Part shown: positions 32,382 to 40,915 of the stretch, piece by piece
Layout of the letters: each line of letters begins with the position of its first letter
How positions within the stretch are numbered: the stretch's first letter is position 1
Source of the DNA: an uncultured Desulfovibrio sp.
GTDB taxonomy: Bacteria > Desulfobacterota > Desulfovibrionia > Desulfovibrionales > Desulfovibrionaceae
Reading direction: 5' to 3'
NCBI GenBank assembly: GCA_900541395.1
Contig: UQJT01000014.1
Span: 1 to 54,206, forward strand
Length of the DNA stretch: 54,206 nt
Program-made: the position numbers and the translations under genes
Notes under the pieces: model-generated
What the model saw: only the letters and a program-made list of their open reading frames with translations
Database searches by the model: none
Told to the model about the DNA's origin: nothing

Positions 32382-35300
32382 TGTCCCGCTTTTTTATTCA
32401 TCATCCCATTTTTGCCTGGGTTATCGCCCTGGTGATCATGCTGGCGGGGGCCATTTCCATGGTCAGCCTGCCTGTTTCCCAGTATCCCGACGTGGCGTCG
32501 CCCGCCATCCGGGTCAGCGCCACATATCCGGGGGCTTCGGCCCAAACGGTGCAGGATACCGTGACCCAGGTCATCGAGCAGAACATGACCGGCCTGGACA
32601 ACCTGCTGTATATGAGTTCCACGTCCGACTCGTCGGGCCAGGCTTCCATTACTCTGACCTTCGCCATGGGCACCGATCCGGACACCGCCCAGGTGCAGGT
32701 GCAGAACAAGCTGCAACTGGCCACCCCCATGCTGCCCCAGACCGTGCAGCAGCAGGGCGTCAGCGTCACCAAATCCAACAGCAGCATGTTCCTGGCTCTG
32801 GCCTTCATATCCACCGACGGGAGCATGGATCAGACCGACTTGTCGGACTATGTGAACGCCACCATTAAGGATGAACTGAGCCGTGTCGACGGCGTGGGCG
32901 ACGTGACCACTTTCGGCGGTCAGTATGCCATGCGCATCTGGCTGGACCCGGATAAGCTGCACAAGTACAACCTGACGCCCAGCGACGTGGTGGGCGCTAT
33001 CAAGGCCCAGAACGTGCAGGTGGCGGCAGGCCAGCTCGGCGGCCTGCCCGTTCCCGACGACGGGGCGGGCGCACCGCCCATCAATGTCACCATCAAGGCC
33101 CAGGAATTGCTCCAAACTCCCGCCGATTTTGAGAATATCCTGTTACGGGTGGAGCCCTCGGGCGGATCGGTGTTCGTAAAAGATGTGGCTCGGGTCGAAA
33201 TCGGCAGCGAAAGTTATTACGCCACTTCCCGCTTGAACGGCGCTCCGGCCGGCGGTCTGGCCCTCAGCCTGGCTTCCGGGGCCAATGCCCTGTCCACGGC
33301 CGAGCGGGTCAAGCAACGCATTGAGGAGCTTAAGCCCTATATGCCCGAAGGCGTGGAAGCCGTGGTGGCTATGGACACCACGCCTCCGGTGCGCATGTCC
33401 ATCGAAGAAGTGGCCAAGACCCTGTTCGAAGCCGTGGCCCTGGTTTTTCTGGTTATGTTGCTTTTTCTCCAGAACGTGCGCGCCACGCTCATTCCCACCA
33501 TCGCCGTGCCCGTGGTCTTGCTGGGCACCTTCGGGGTATTGGCCGTTTTCGGCTATTCCATCAATACATTGACGTTGTTCGGTATGGTGTTGGCCATCGG
33601 CCTGTTGGTGGACGACGCCATCGTGGTGGTGGAAAACGTCGAGCGCGTCATGAGCGAGGAACACCTCGACCCTGTGGCGGCCACCGAGAAATCCATGGGC
33701 CAGATCACCAGTTCGCTGGTGGGCATCGCCGTGGTGTTGTCGGCCGTGTTTCTGCCTATGGCTTTCATGAGCGGGTCCACGGGGGTCATTTATCGTCAGT
33801 TCTCGGTAACCATCGTATCGGCCATGCTGCTTTCGGTGCTTATCGCTCTGGTGCTTACTCCGGCTCTGTGCGCCTCCATGCTCAAGAGCCGGGGCGGGCA
33901 TGCCGAAGCCCAGCACGGTTTTGCCGGTTGGTTCAACCGCGCCTTCAACGCGGGTACCGTTCGTTATCACCGCGGCATCCGGAGCCTTGCCCGGCGAGGG
34001 GGGCGGCTGATGCTGGTCTACGCGGCGCTGGTGGCCTGCCTGGCTTTTCTGTATATGCGTCTGCCCACCGCTTATTTGCCTTCTGAAGACCAGGGGGTAT
34101 TGTTCGCTTTGGTGCAGATGCCTTCCAACACCCCCCAGGAACGTACTCTGGAGGTGCTTAAACAGTTGGAAGACTATGGGCTGACCCAGGAAAAGGATAC
34201 TGTGGAACGCATCATGTCCGTGGCCGGGTTCAGTTTTTCCGGCAGCGGTCAGAACACGGGCATGGCCTTTATTTCCTTAAAGGACTGGGAGGAACGCCCC
34301 AACCCGGACCAGAGCGCCGCGGCCGTGGCCGCGCGTTTCCGCCAGGCTTTCACCGGCATGGTCGACGCTCAGGTGGTGGTGTTCCAGCCCCCGGCCATCA
34401 TCGAACTGGGCACTTCCGCCGGGTTCACTATGGAACTTCTGGACCGGGGCGGCGTGGGCCACGAAAAATTGATGGAAGCCCGCAACCAGTTGCTCGGCAA
34501 CGCGGCGGCCAATCCGGCCATCGCCTACGCGCGGCCCAACGGCCTGGACGACACAGCCCAGTACGCCATTTCCATCGACAACAGACTGGCCGCCAGCCTG
34601 GGCCTGTCACTCAGCGACATCAGCACCGATTTGTCGGTGCTGGCGGGCGGAGCCTACGTCAACGACTTCATCGACCGGGGGCGGGTCAAAAAGGTCTACG
34701 TGCAGGCCGACGCGCCCTTCCGCATGGTTGAGGCCGACCTCAGGCACTGGAACTTCCGCAACAACCTGGGCGACCTGGTGCCCTTTTCGTCCATTGCGTC
34801 CACGGACTGGACCATGGGCCCGGCCCGGCTGGAACGTTACAACGGCGTGGCCTCTCTGGAAATTCAGGGTGAACCTGTGCCGGGCGTAAGCTCGGGCACG
34901 GCCATGGCCGCTATGGAGGCCGAAGTGGCCAAACTCGGCAAGGACTTCGGCGTGGATTGGACGGGGCTTTCCTACCAGGAACGCCTGGCCGGCAGTCAGA
35001 CTCTTCTGTTATACGGCCTGGCTGCGGTAGTGGTCTTTCTGGCTCTGGCCGCCCTGTACGAAAGTTGGTCCATCCCCATCGCGGTTATTCTGGTCATTCC
35101 TTTGGGCATGTTGGGAGCGGTGCTGGGCACCAGTCTGCGCGGCCTGAGCAACGACGTGTACTTCCAGGTGGGGATGCTGGCCACTATGGGATTGGGGGCC
35201 AAAAACGCCATCCTGGTGGTGGAGTTTGCCCGTACCCTGTGGCGGAACGGCGCCGGCCTGCGCGAGGCGGCCGCCGAGGCGGCCCGACTGCGTCTGCGGC

Positions 35301-35548
35301 CTATCCTCATGACCTCTCTGGCCTTCGGGCTGGGGGTGTTGCCCCTCATGATCGCCTCGGGCGGAGCCAGTTCGGCCAGCCAGAAGGCCGTGGGCACCGC
35401 TGTATTCTGCGGTACCGTGGCGGCCACGGCCCTGGGCATCTTCTTCATTCCGGTATTCTTCGTGGTGGTCTGCAGCGTGGCCGACCGCCTGTTCGGTAAG
35501 AAGAGGAAGGGGGCGGTCACGGTCGACCCCACGCCCGTCGAGGGCTAA
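32381..35548 (+). CDS. RND multidrug efflux pump (AcrB/MexB family)
   Basis: A 1055-residue inner-membrane proton antiporter that expels hydrophobic compounds. It has an N-terminal helix (FFIHHPIFAWVIALVIMLAG), two large periplasmic loops, and twelve membrane helices. The proton-relay acids appear in GLLVDDAIVVVENVER, and GAKNAILVVEFA is the matching helix of the second half. Length fits the family. Translational coupling to the adaptor gene is indicated by TAATG. The substrate range is unknown. Confidence 0.96.
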   Translation: MSRFFIHHPIFAWVIALVIMLAGAISMVSLPVSQYPDVASPAIRVSATYPGASAQTVQDTVTQVIEQNMTGLDNLLYMSSTSDSSGQASITLTFAMGTDPDTAQVQVQNKLQLATPMLPQTVQQQGVSVTKSNSSMFLALAFISTDGSMDQTDLSDYVNATIKDELSRVDGVGDVTTFGGQYAMRIWLDPDKLHKYNLTPSDVVGAIKAQNVQVAAGQLGGLPVPDDGAGAPPINVTIKAQELLQTPADFENILLRVEPSGGSVFVKDVARVEIGSESYYATSRLNGAPAGGLALSLASGANALSTAERVKQRIEELKPYMPEGVEAVVAMDTTPPVRMSIEEVAKTLFEAVALVFLVMLLFLQNVRATLIPTIAVPVVLLGTFGVLAVFGYSINTLTLFGMVLAIGLLVDDAIVVVENVERVMSEEHLDPVAATEKSMGQITSSLVGIAVVLSAVFLPMAFMSGSTGVIYRQFSVTIVSAMLLSVLIALVLTPALCASMLKSRGGHAEAQHGFAGWFNRAFNAGTVRYHRGIRSLARRGGRLMLVYAALVACLAFLYMRLPTAYLPSEDQGVLFALVQMPSNTPQERTLEVLKQLEDYGLTQEKDTVERIMSVAGFSFSGSGQNTGMAFISLKDWEERPNPDQSAAAVAARFRQAFTGMVDAQVVVFQPPAIIELGTSAGFTMELLDRGGVGHEKLMEARNQLLGNAAANPAIAYARPNGLDDTAQYAISIDNRLAASLGLSLSDISTDLSVLAGGAYVNDFIDRGRVKKVYVQADAPFRMVEADLRHWNFRNNLGDLVPFSSIASTDWTMGPARLERYNGVASLEIQGEPVPGVSSGTAMAAMEAEVAKLGKDFGVDWTGLSYQERLAGSQTLLLYGLAAVVVFLALAALYESWSIPIAVILVIPLGMLGAVLGTSLRGLSNDVYFQVGMLATMGLGAKNAILVVEFARTLWRNGAGLREAAAEAARLRLRPILMTSLAFGLGVLPLMIASGGASSASQKAVGTAVFCGTVAATALGIFFIPVFFVVVCSVADRLFGKKRKGAVTVDPTPVEG

Positions 35549-35612
35549 ACCTCAGCCGGGGCTTCCCGCCCCGGCGCGTGCGGCTTCCCTGTGTGCGGGG
35601 GGAGCTGGCGCG

Positions 35613-35650
35613 GCGCCTCCCGGAAGCAAGGCCCGGGAGGCGCTTTTTTT
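35613..35650 (+). terminator. Strong terminator after RND operon
   Basis: GCGCCTCCCGG and CCGGGAGGCGC form an 11-bp stem with a 9-base loop directly followed by seven T. Confidence 0.9.
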
Positions 35651-35727
35651 AATCATTATCTCCCTCCCCGGCTCATGAGCCGAAGGAGGATACTAGTCGA
35701 TTTTGTTCTGCAACTCATTGGAATGAA

Positions 35728-35757
35728 TTGACACTTTTTTACGGGAATTCTTATATT
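35728..35757 (+). promoter_or_regulatory. Strong sigma-70-type promoter
   Basis: TTGACA (35728-35733), a perfect -35 box, and TATATT (35752-35757) as -10, 18 bases apart. Transcription should start near 35764, giving a leader of about 150 bases before the small protein gene at 35913. It is the clearest vegetative promoter in the window. Confidence 0.75.
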
Positions 35758-35912
35758 AAAAACGCCGCGGGGCAATGTCGGCATATTCCGACGGGCCGCG
35801 CGGCGCAAGGCGGGGTGAAGGTGCGGCGGCTTCGGCGCATACCGCCTCAGGTGGCGGAACCCGGTTCCGAAGTCCCGCGTCAACCACTACCCAATCCAAG
35901 GAGATTATAGCT

Positions 35913-36113
35913 ATGGCTACCAAAGAACGTCAGATGCCCGCGCGCGATTCCGAAGGCCGTTTCATGTCCAAGGGCTCCGAAGGCCACAGCGGCCAGCGCA
36001 TGCCCGAGCGCAACGCGGAGGGTCGCTTTGTGTCGGAAAACGAACGCGGCGACAAAAAGGGCTCCTCGTCGAGTTCTTCGACCGGTTCTTCCTCCCGGAA
36101 TGAAAAGCGCTAA
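35913..36113 (+). CDS. Small hydrophilic protein with internal repeat, unknown
   Basis: A 66-residue, highly charged and probably disordered protein. Two tandem copies of a unit are visible: QMPARDSEGRFMSKGSEG and RMPERNAEGRFVSENERG. The C-terminus is a serine tract followed by basic residues. The EGRF-type element resembles short motifs in some phage and nucleoid-associated proteins, but no family can be named. AAGGAGA 9 bases upstream fixes the ATG. A near-consensus promoter and a strong structured terminator region suggest it is highly expressed. It stands alone. Confidence 0.75.
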   Translation: MATKERQMPARDSEGRFMSKGSEGHSGQRMPERNAEGRFVSENERGDKKGSSSSSSTGSSSRNEKR

Positions 36114-36124
36114 GGCGCATTAAC

Positions 36125-36181
36125 CATCCCCCGTGATTCCGAGGAGGAAAGCCCTTGTTTCCTCCCCCAAATCACGGGATG
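36125..36181. repeat. Composite stem-loop downstream of the small protein gene
   Basis: The outer stem pairs CATCCC..CCGTGATT (36125-36138, two extra C) with AATCACGGGATG (36170-36181); an inner stem pairs GGAGGAAA with TTTCCTCC. It starts 12 bases after the stop codon and is followed by a separate terminator, so it could protect the mRNA 3' end. Confidence 0.55.
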
Positions 36182-36183
36182 CC

Positions 36184-36205
36184 GGGCCCCGCTTCGGCGG
36201 GGCCC
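36184..36205. terminator. Bidirectional terminator
   Basis: GGGCCCCGC-TTCG-GCGGGGCCC, a 9-bp perfect stem with a TTCG loop, lies between the convergent small protein gene and the EVE-domain gene. Confidence 0.65.
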
Positions 36206-36237
36206 TTAGGATTCCATCGAGGGGCCTTCCGACGCAC

Positions 36238-36711
36238 CTATTGCGCCGCCAGACGGTCGGCCAACGCCAGAATGGAGCGAAAATGGCGTTCTTCGCAGGG
36301 CAGTACGGATAAACGACTGCCCTGACGCAAAAGCTCCATATCCGCCAGATCGGGTTGCCGACGCAGGAGCGCGCGCGGTACGGGAGGAACGAACGAGCGC
36401 ACCAGGCGCACATCCACCATGTACCAGCGGGGGTTGTCGGGGGTGGCGGCCGGATCGAAATGCTGAGCAAAGGCGTCCTGAGCCGTATGATCCGGATAGC
36501 CTTCCTTCACGATTTCCACCACGCCGGCGACCTCGGGCGTTTTGCCGCTGTGGTAGAACAGGCCGAGGTCGCCCCGGCGCATATCGTCCCGCATAAAGTT
36601 GCGGGCCTGATAGTTGCGCACGCCGTCCCAGGCTGTAATCCGGTCGGGCGAGGCCTCCAGATCGGCCAGGGAAAAACAGCCGGGTTCGGTCTTGAATATC
36701 CAGTAGCGCAT
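36238..36711 (-). CDS. EVE-domain (PUA-like) protein
   Basis: A 157-residue protein consisting of one EVE domain. The start RYWIFKTEPGCFSLADLE, the ITAWDGVRNYQARNFMRD stretch, GLFYHSG and the PRWYMVDVRLV segment are diagnostic. EVE domains have a PUA-like fold that binds modified bases in DNA or RNA; some work in restriction systems, others in RNA metabolism. This bacterial single-domain type has no proven target. The ATG at 36711 has GGAGG 8 bases upstream; an in-frame ATG at 36735 is less well placed. No restriction or modification genes lie nearby. Confidence 0.93.
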   Translation of the reverse strand: MRYWIFKTEPGCFSLADLEASPDRITAWDGVRNYQARNFMRDDMRRGDLGLFYHSGKTPEVAGVVEIVKEGYPDHTAQDAFAQHFDPAATPDNPRWYMVDVRLVRSFVPPVPRALLRRQPDLADMELLRQGSRLSVLPCEERHFRSILALADRLAAQ

Positions 36712-36804
36712 GGCGGCCTCCAGAAAGAGAGTCAAAAAAATCTGTCAGGAATTATTCTCAAAGAAGACAGGGCTTCGTCAAGGCTGGAAGGGGAAGGAAA
36801 ATAA

Positions 36805-36836
36805 AACGGCCTTCCGTCTGCGGACGAAAGGCCGTT
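36805..36836 (-). terminator. Terminator of the chemoreceptor gene
   Basis: AACGGCCTT and AAGGCCGTT with an inner CGTC/GACG form a 14-bp stem with one mismatch; on the minus strand TTTTATTTTCC follows. It lies 20 bases past the stop codon. Confidence 0.8.
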
Positions 36837-36856
36837 GGGACTCTGTACGGCGGGGG

Positions 36857-38995
36857 TCAACCCTTTTTCATATCGACAATGAGAACGCCCAGTTGTTGAG
36901 CCTGCTCTGCCAGTTCGGCAACAGCCCGGGCCGCTTCGTTCATGGCCTGGGCCGTCTGTCCGGCTACGGAATTGACCTGGGCCAGGGACTGGTTGATCTC
37001 GTCGCTGGCCGCCGATTGTTCCTCGCTGGCGGCCGCGATGGCCCGAACCTGATCCGCCGTCTCTTCCACCATAGCGACGATGGCCTGCAGGGCTTGCCCC
37101 GATTTATTGGCGAACTCCGTGGCCTGGTCGATCAGGTCCACCGCGTTGTCCACACCGCTCATGCTGGCGGCGACGCTGTGTTGAATAGCGTTGATGGCGT
37201 TGCCCACGTCGGAGGTGGAAGACATGGTTTTTTCCGCCAGGTTGCGCACTTCGTCCGCCACCACGGCGAAACCGCGTCCGGCTTCGCCCGCGCGGGCGGC
37301 CTCGATGGCCGCGTTCAGGGCCAGAAGATTGGTCTGGTCCGCGATATCCGAAATGACGCCCATAATCTGGGTGATGGCCTTGGCGTTTTCATTCAGTTTT
37401 GCCATATCTTCCTTCAGGGCCAGCGACTGTTTTTGTACAGCCTGGATGCTGTCCACGGCGTGTTCCACAATGCGGGCGCCTTCTTCGGCGCGCTCTTTGG
37501 TGGACGTGGACACGTCGGCGGCAGAACCGGCGTTTTTGGCCACTTCAAGCACGGTGGCGTTCATTTCGTTCATGGCCGTGGCGGCTTCAGTCAAGCGCGA
37601 TGCGGAGTCGGTCGCCCCGCGATCCGACTGCTCGATCTGAGCCGAAAGTTCCGCCGAGGCCGAGGATACCACTCCGGCCACCTGATCCAGCTTATCGGCG
37701 GCCGTCAACATGCGTTCCGTTTTGTCCCGGGCTTCGCGTTCGGCCGCCTCGGCCGCCTGCATGGCCTCCCGGGCTTTGAGCGACTCGGCTTTGGCCTCCT
37801 CGGACAGAGCCTGAGCCTTGTCGATCCCTTCGATGAGCGAGGCGATCATATTTTTCAGGGAGGAGCTGAGTTGCTTCAGCTCGCCGCCGAAGCGGGAATC
37901 TTCGATGGGCTGCTTCAGATTGCCGCCGGCGATGATTTCCGCGGTTTTGGCCAGATAGTTGATGGGGGCTACGGCGGACCGCACCAGGATGAATATGACG
38001 CCGAGCATCAGCAACAGGGTGACGCCGCACAAGCCGAGGGTGACGTTGCGAATGGCGTTGGCCTCCGCCATGACTTCCTCCAACGGCACCACCAGAGCCA
38101 CATACCAGTTCTGCCCGGTGTCGCGCAGGGAAATGGGCTGATAGTAACGGATAAAGTCGCCGTCCTTGGTCGTGGCCTCTTCCATATAGGTCCGACCGGC
38201 CTGGAAGGCGCTGCGGGCCTGTTCCGGAGAGACGAATCGGTTGACGTCGAAAAGATTTTTGCCGATCAGCCCGTGTTCCTTGTGGGCCACCACCAGCCCG
38301 TCGGCGGTCAGCAGCCCGGCGTAACCGGTGGAGTAAACGTCGATGCCTGTGATAAGTTCATCCAGTTGAGCCAGCGAGATATCGGCCACCACGGTTCCCC
38401 GGAACCTCCCGTCCACCATGACGGGATAGGATGCCGTGGACATGGCGATGATGGTTCCGTTGGAATTGTAGTCGGTGGGATCGGAAAGAAACGGTTTTCC
38501 CGTTTTTTGGGGGACGGTGTAATATGCTTCCGTAATCGAGCCGCCCAGATCGGTCACCGGGGCATCCTGGGCGCAATAAGGCAGAAAACGCCCTTCAGCC
38601 GTGCTGCCGGTGGCTCCCCGGAATTCTGCGTCTCTGCCGTCGAAAGCGTTGGGTTCCCACATGGTGCCGCAACCATACAAAGTGGCGCTGTCGGCGTGAA
38701 TCCCGGTCTGCATGGCGATGAGCGTGTCACGGGAAATAGTCCGGCCCTCCTGAAGCGCCTGGCTCAGCCCCCCGGCCAGAGCGCCCGCTTCGTCGATGGC
38801 CACGCCCAGAAAATCCCGAATATAATTGCCGTACTGGGCGCCTAAAGCCGTCAGTTCTCGATTGGCGATATGTTCAATGGCACTGGATGTCCGGCTTTGA
38901 ATCTGCCAGGTGAGCACGCCCAGAATAACGCTGAGCACTACGGCGACGGGCAGCACGATTTTTGAAGTCATGCGCAACTGACGATACCAATTCAT
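36857..38995 (-). CDS. Methyl-accepting chemotaxis protein with periplasmic dCache-like sensor
   Basis: A 712-residue transmembrane chemoreceptor. TM1 is at about 12-30, a periplasmic sensor of about 280 residues follows with the two-lobed Cache features ([18 protein letters not shown] and [19 protein letters not shown]), TM2 at about 315-335, then HAMP and a long cytoplasmic signalling domain whose tip reads [20 protein letters not shown] and [18 protein letters not shown]. It relays small-molecule signals to CheA; the ligand is unknown. No C-terminal CheR-tethering pentapeptide is seen. GGAG precedes the start. It stands alone with an AT-rich upstream region. Confidence 0.96.
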   Translation of the reverse strand: MNWYRQLRMTSKIVLPVAVVLSVILGVLTWQIQSRTSSAIEHIANRELTALGAQYGNYIRDFLGVAIDEAGALAGGLSQALQEGRTISRDTLIAMQTGIHADSATLYGCGTMWEPNAFDGRDAEFRGATGSTAEGRFLPYCAQDAPVTDLGGSITEAYYTVPQKTGKPFLSDPTDYNSNGTIIAMSTASYPVMVDGRFRGTVVADISLAQLDELITGIDVYSTGYAGLLTADGLVVAHKEHGLIGKNLFDVNRFVSPEQARSAFQAGRTYMEEATTKDGDFIRYYQPISLRDTGQNWYVALVVPLEEVMAEANAIRNVTLGLCGVTLLLMLGVIFILVRSAVAPINYLAKTAEIIAGGNLKQPIEDSRFGGELKQLSSSLKNMIASLIEGIDKAQALSEEAKAESLKAREAMQAAEAAEREARDKTERMLTAADKLDQVAGVVSSASAELSAQIEQSDRGATDSASRLTEAATAMNEMNATVLEVAKNAGSAADVSTSTKERAEEGARIVEHAVDSIQAVQKQSLALKEDMAKLNENAKAITQIMGVISDIADQTNLLALNAAIEAARAGEAGRGFAVVADEVRNLAEKTMSSTSDVGNAINAIQHSVAASMSGVDNAVDLIDQATEFANKSGQALQAIVAMVEETADQVRAIAAASEEQSAASDEINQSLAQVNSVAGQTAQAMNEAARAVAELAEQAQQLGVLIVDMKKG

Positions 38996-39513
38996 TCCCC
39001 ATACTCCTTTGGGGCCCGGAACACCGTCAAATCACCGGCGCTGTCTCCCCATGTCGATGTTTTCCACGCCGCCGCTCCCCGGAAACGGCATACTCATTTT
39101 GATATTTAAGGCAGTCTGGTGTGATATACTACACTTTAAAAATCATGAGGCAACCTGAATTACTGAGAGTCCGGTTTTGGAGGAAAATATTTTTGGATAA
39201 TTTTAATAAATGTGGTAAATAGCTTTATATATTGTTTTATTTTCTATATTTATATTGTATTTAGCGTTTTTTTGGGAATTGCCTTTGAGGGGGCAGGATA
39301 AGAGAAGTAAAAACTATCGAGTACTTTTTTATTATCTCTTTGAAATACTGCTTAGATAACCATTTGAATCTTTAATTAAATTTGGTATGCTTTGTATTGA
39401 AATTGCCGACACTCGCCGAGCGGGGGGATTTTTGTTTCGTATACTTTACGCGCTCAATCGCTTAAAATCATAATAAAAAGAAAAAGGACTGTCTTTCGAC
39501 AGTCCTCTAAATT
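38996..39513. other. AT-rich gap between chemoreceptor and tRNA gene
   Basis: This 518-base gap holds the chemoreceptor promoter region on its left and the tRNA terminator on its right. From about 39110 to 39400 it is strongly AT-rich and unlike the surrounding DNA, with no credible coding frame. No recombinase or direct repeat of the tRNA end was seen. Confidence 0.4.
39485..39506 (-). terminator. Rho-independent terminator of tRNA-Ala
   Basis: AGGACTGTC and GACAGTCCT make a perfect 9-bp stem with a 4-base loop; on the minus strand it is followed by TTTTTCTTTTTATT, 8 bases after the tRNA 3' end. Confidence 0.9.
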
Positions 39514-39589
<76 letters not shown>

Positions 39590-39612
39590 ACGGCAAGGAA
39601 TACACTTGCCGT
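39590..39612. repeat. 8-bp inverted repeat abutting the tRNA 5' end
   Basis: ACGGCAAG and CTTGCCGT flank 7 bases, and the element touches the first base of the mature tRNA. In the precursor it would form a hairpin at the RNase P cleavage site. Confidence 0.6.
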
Positions 39613-39698
39613 AATCCGGAGCAATCGTCAAGCAAAAAATGATAGGAGGTACGCGTTTTCCTCATTTTTTTTCTATGTAATCTGTTAACATACGAAAA

Positions 39699-40673
39699 TT
39701 ATTTAGAGTTGCGGATTGCGGCCGCCGCCGTTTGCGGGGCGGTGTTTTTTTCACGGGCTTGACGGGGCGAACGATGGTTGGCGGCGCGCTGCTGGAAGAA
39801 GGTGCCGGATACGATACAGGCCAGGCCTGCCAGGGTAGACGGAGCGATGGGCTCGCGCAGCACCAGACTGACCCAGAATAAGGAAAGAAAGGGCACCAGG
39901 AAGGACAGGGTGCCGATCCGCGCCACGGAACTGCTGAGTTTGAGCGCCCGACTCCACAGCACGAAGGGAATCCCCATCTCGAACAGTCCCACGGCCACGG
40001 CGGCCGAAATGCCGGGCCAGGGCAGGGCGTCGGGCGGCGGAAGGGTCTGAAAGCCGTCCAGACACAAAAACAGCAGGGCCAGTAGGAAACTCACGCTGAA
40101 GCTCAGAAAGAGGGTGAGCAGCGGAGCGGTCCTGTTTTTGGCGTTGAGCAGCCAGTAGACGGCGTTGAGCAGGGTGCTGCCCAGTACGCAGACCAGGCTC
40201 AGTGGCCGGATGGGGCCAAGCTCGCCTGAACTACCGCCCGCGGCCACAATAACCACTCCCATATAGGCGAAAAGCATCCACAGAAATTCACGGAGGGAAA
40301 GGCGCTGACGTAGAGCCCAGGCGCTGAGCAGCGCCAGGACCAGGGCCCAGGTGCTGTTGATGGGTTGGGCCACCTGCGCGGGCAAGCCGCCGAAGGCCCG
40401 TAGCAACAGGTTGTAATAGCAGAATAGGATGCCGCCCTGGATCAGGATGTTGAGACGCTCGCCCCGTGTCAGCCCGCGCAAATCGGCCCAGCCTCCGGAG
40501 CCGCCCCGGTGCAGGAGCAGAAAACCAAGAATAAGCAGAGCCGTTCCCATAGCGACGAGAATAAGGGGGATGGGAGCCAGCGACGCCAGCGCGAGCTTGA
40601 GGGCCGTGGCAATGGTGGACCACATGAGCACGGTCAGCCCGGCATAAAGAAAAGCCTTATTCTGGTTGGTCAT
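39699..40673 (-). CDS. EamA/DMT-family membrane exporter
   Basis: A 324-residue inner-membrane protein of the drug/metabolite transporter superfamily: ten hydrophobic segments arranged as two EamA repeats (residues about 8-140 and 155-295). MWSTIATALKLALA and the QPINSTWALVLALLSAW and GIPFVLWSRALKLSS segments are typical. Members export amino acids or other metabolites; the substrate is unknown. The start at 40673 has GGAG at good spacing; a frame reaching 40889 is much less likely. The last 25 residues are a hydrophilic basic tail. It is divergent from the YgiQ-type gene. Confidence 0.92.
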   Translation of the reverse strand: MTNQNKAFLYAGLTVLMWSTIATALKLALASLAPIPLILVAMGTALLILGFLLLHRGGSGGWADLRGLTRGERLNILIQGGILFCYYNLLLRAFGGLPAQVAQPINSTWALVLALLSAWALRQRLSLREFLWMLFAYMGVVIVAAGGSSGELGPIRPLSLVCVLGSTLLNAVYWLLNAKNRTAPLLTLFLSFSVSFLLALLFLCLDGFQTLPPPDALPWPGISAAVAVGLFEMGIPFVLWSRALKLSSSVARIGTLSFLVPFLSLFWVSLVLREPIAPSTLAGLACIVSGTFFQQRAANHRSPRQAREKNTAPQTAAAAIRNSK

Positions 40674-40915
40674 GAAAACTCCGGGGGGCGTTATACTTAA
40701 AATGGCCTTGCCTTCTTTGCGCTTTATCACCGCCGTTTCCGCAGGGGAAGGGAGTGCTTGAGCTCGGCGCGGCGTATGTCCGTCGAATGGGGGCCCGTTT
40801 TGTCCGCCTTTTCGTCCGCTCAGAAGAACTTTGTCGCCAGGAGTCACGCCCAAGGCGCGCCCGCCTCTCCTTGCCCGTCGCAAAGGCATGGCTTATAGCT
40901 GGCGGAGGAGATATC

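Noticed and set aside
36710..38845. Open frame of 711 codons on the plus strand
   Set aside because: Antisense to the chemoreceptor gene, which has clear family motifs; this frame has none and no proper start site.
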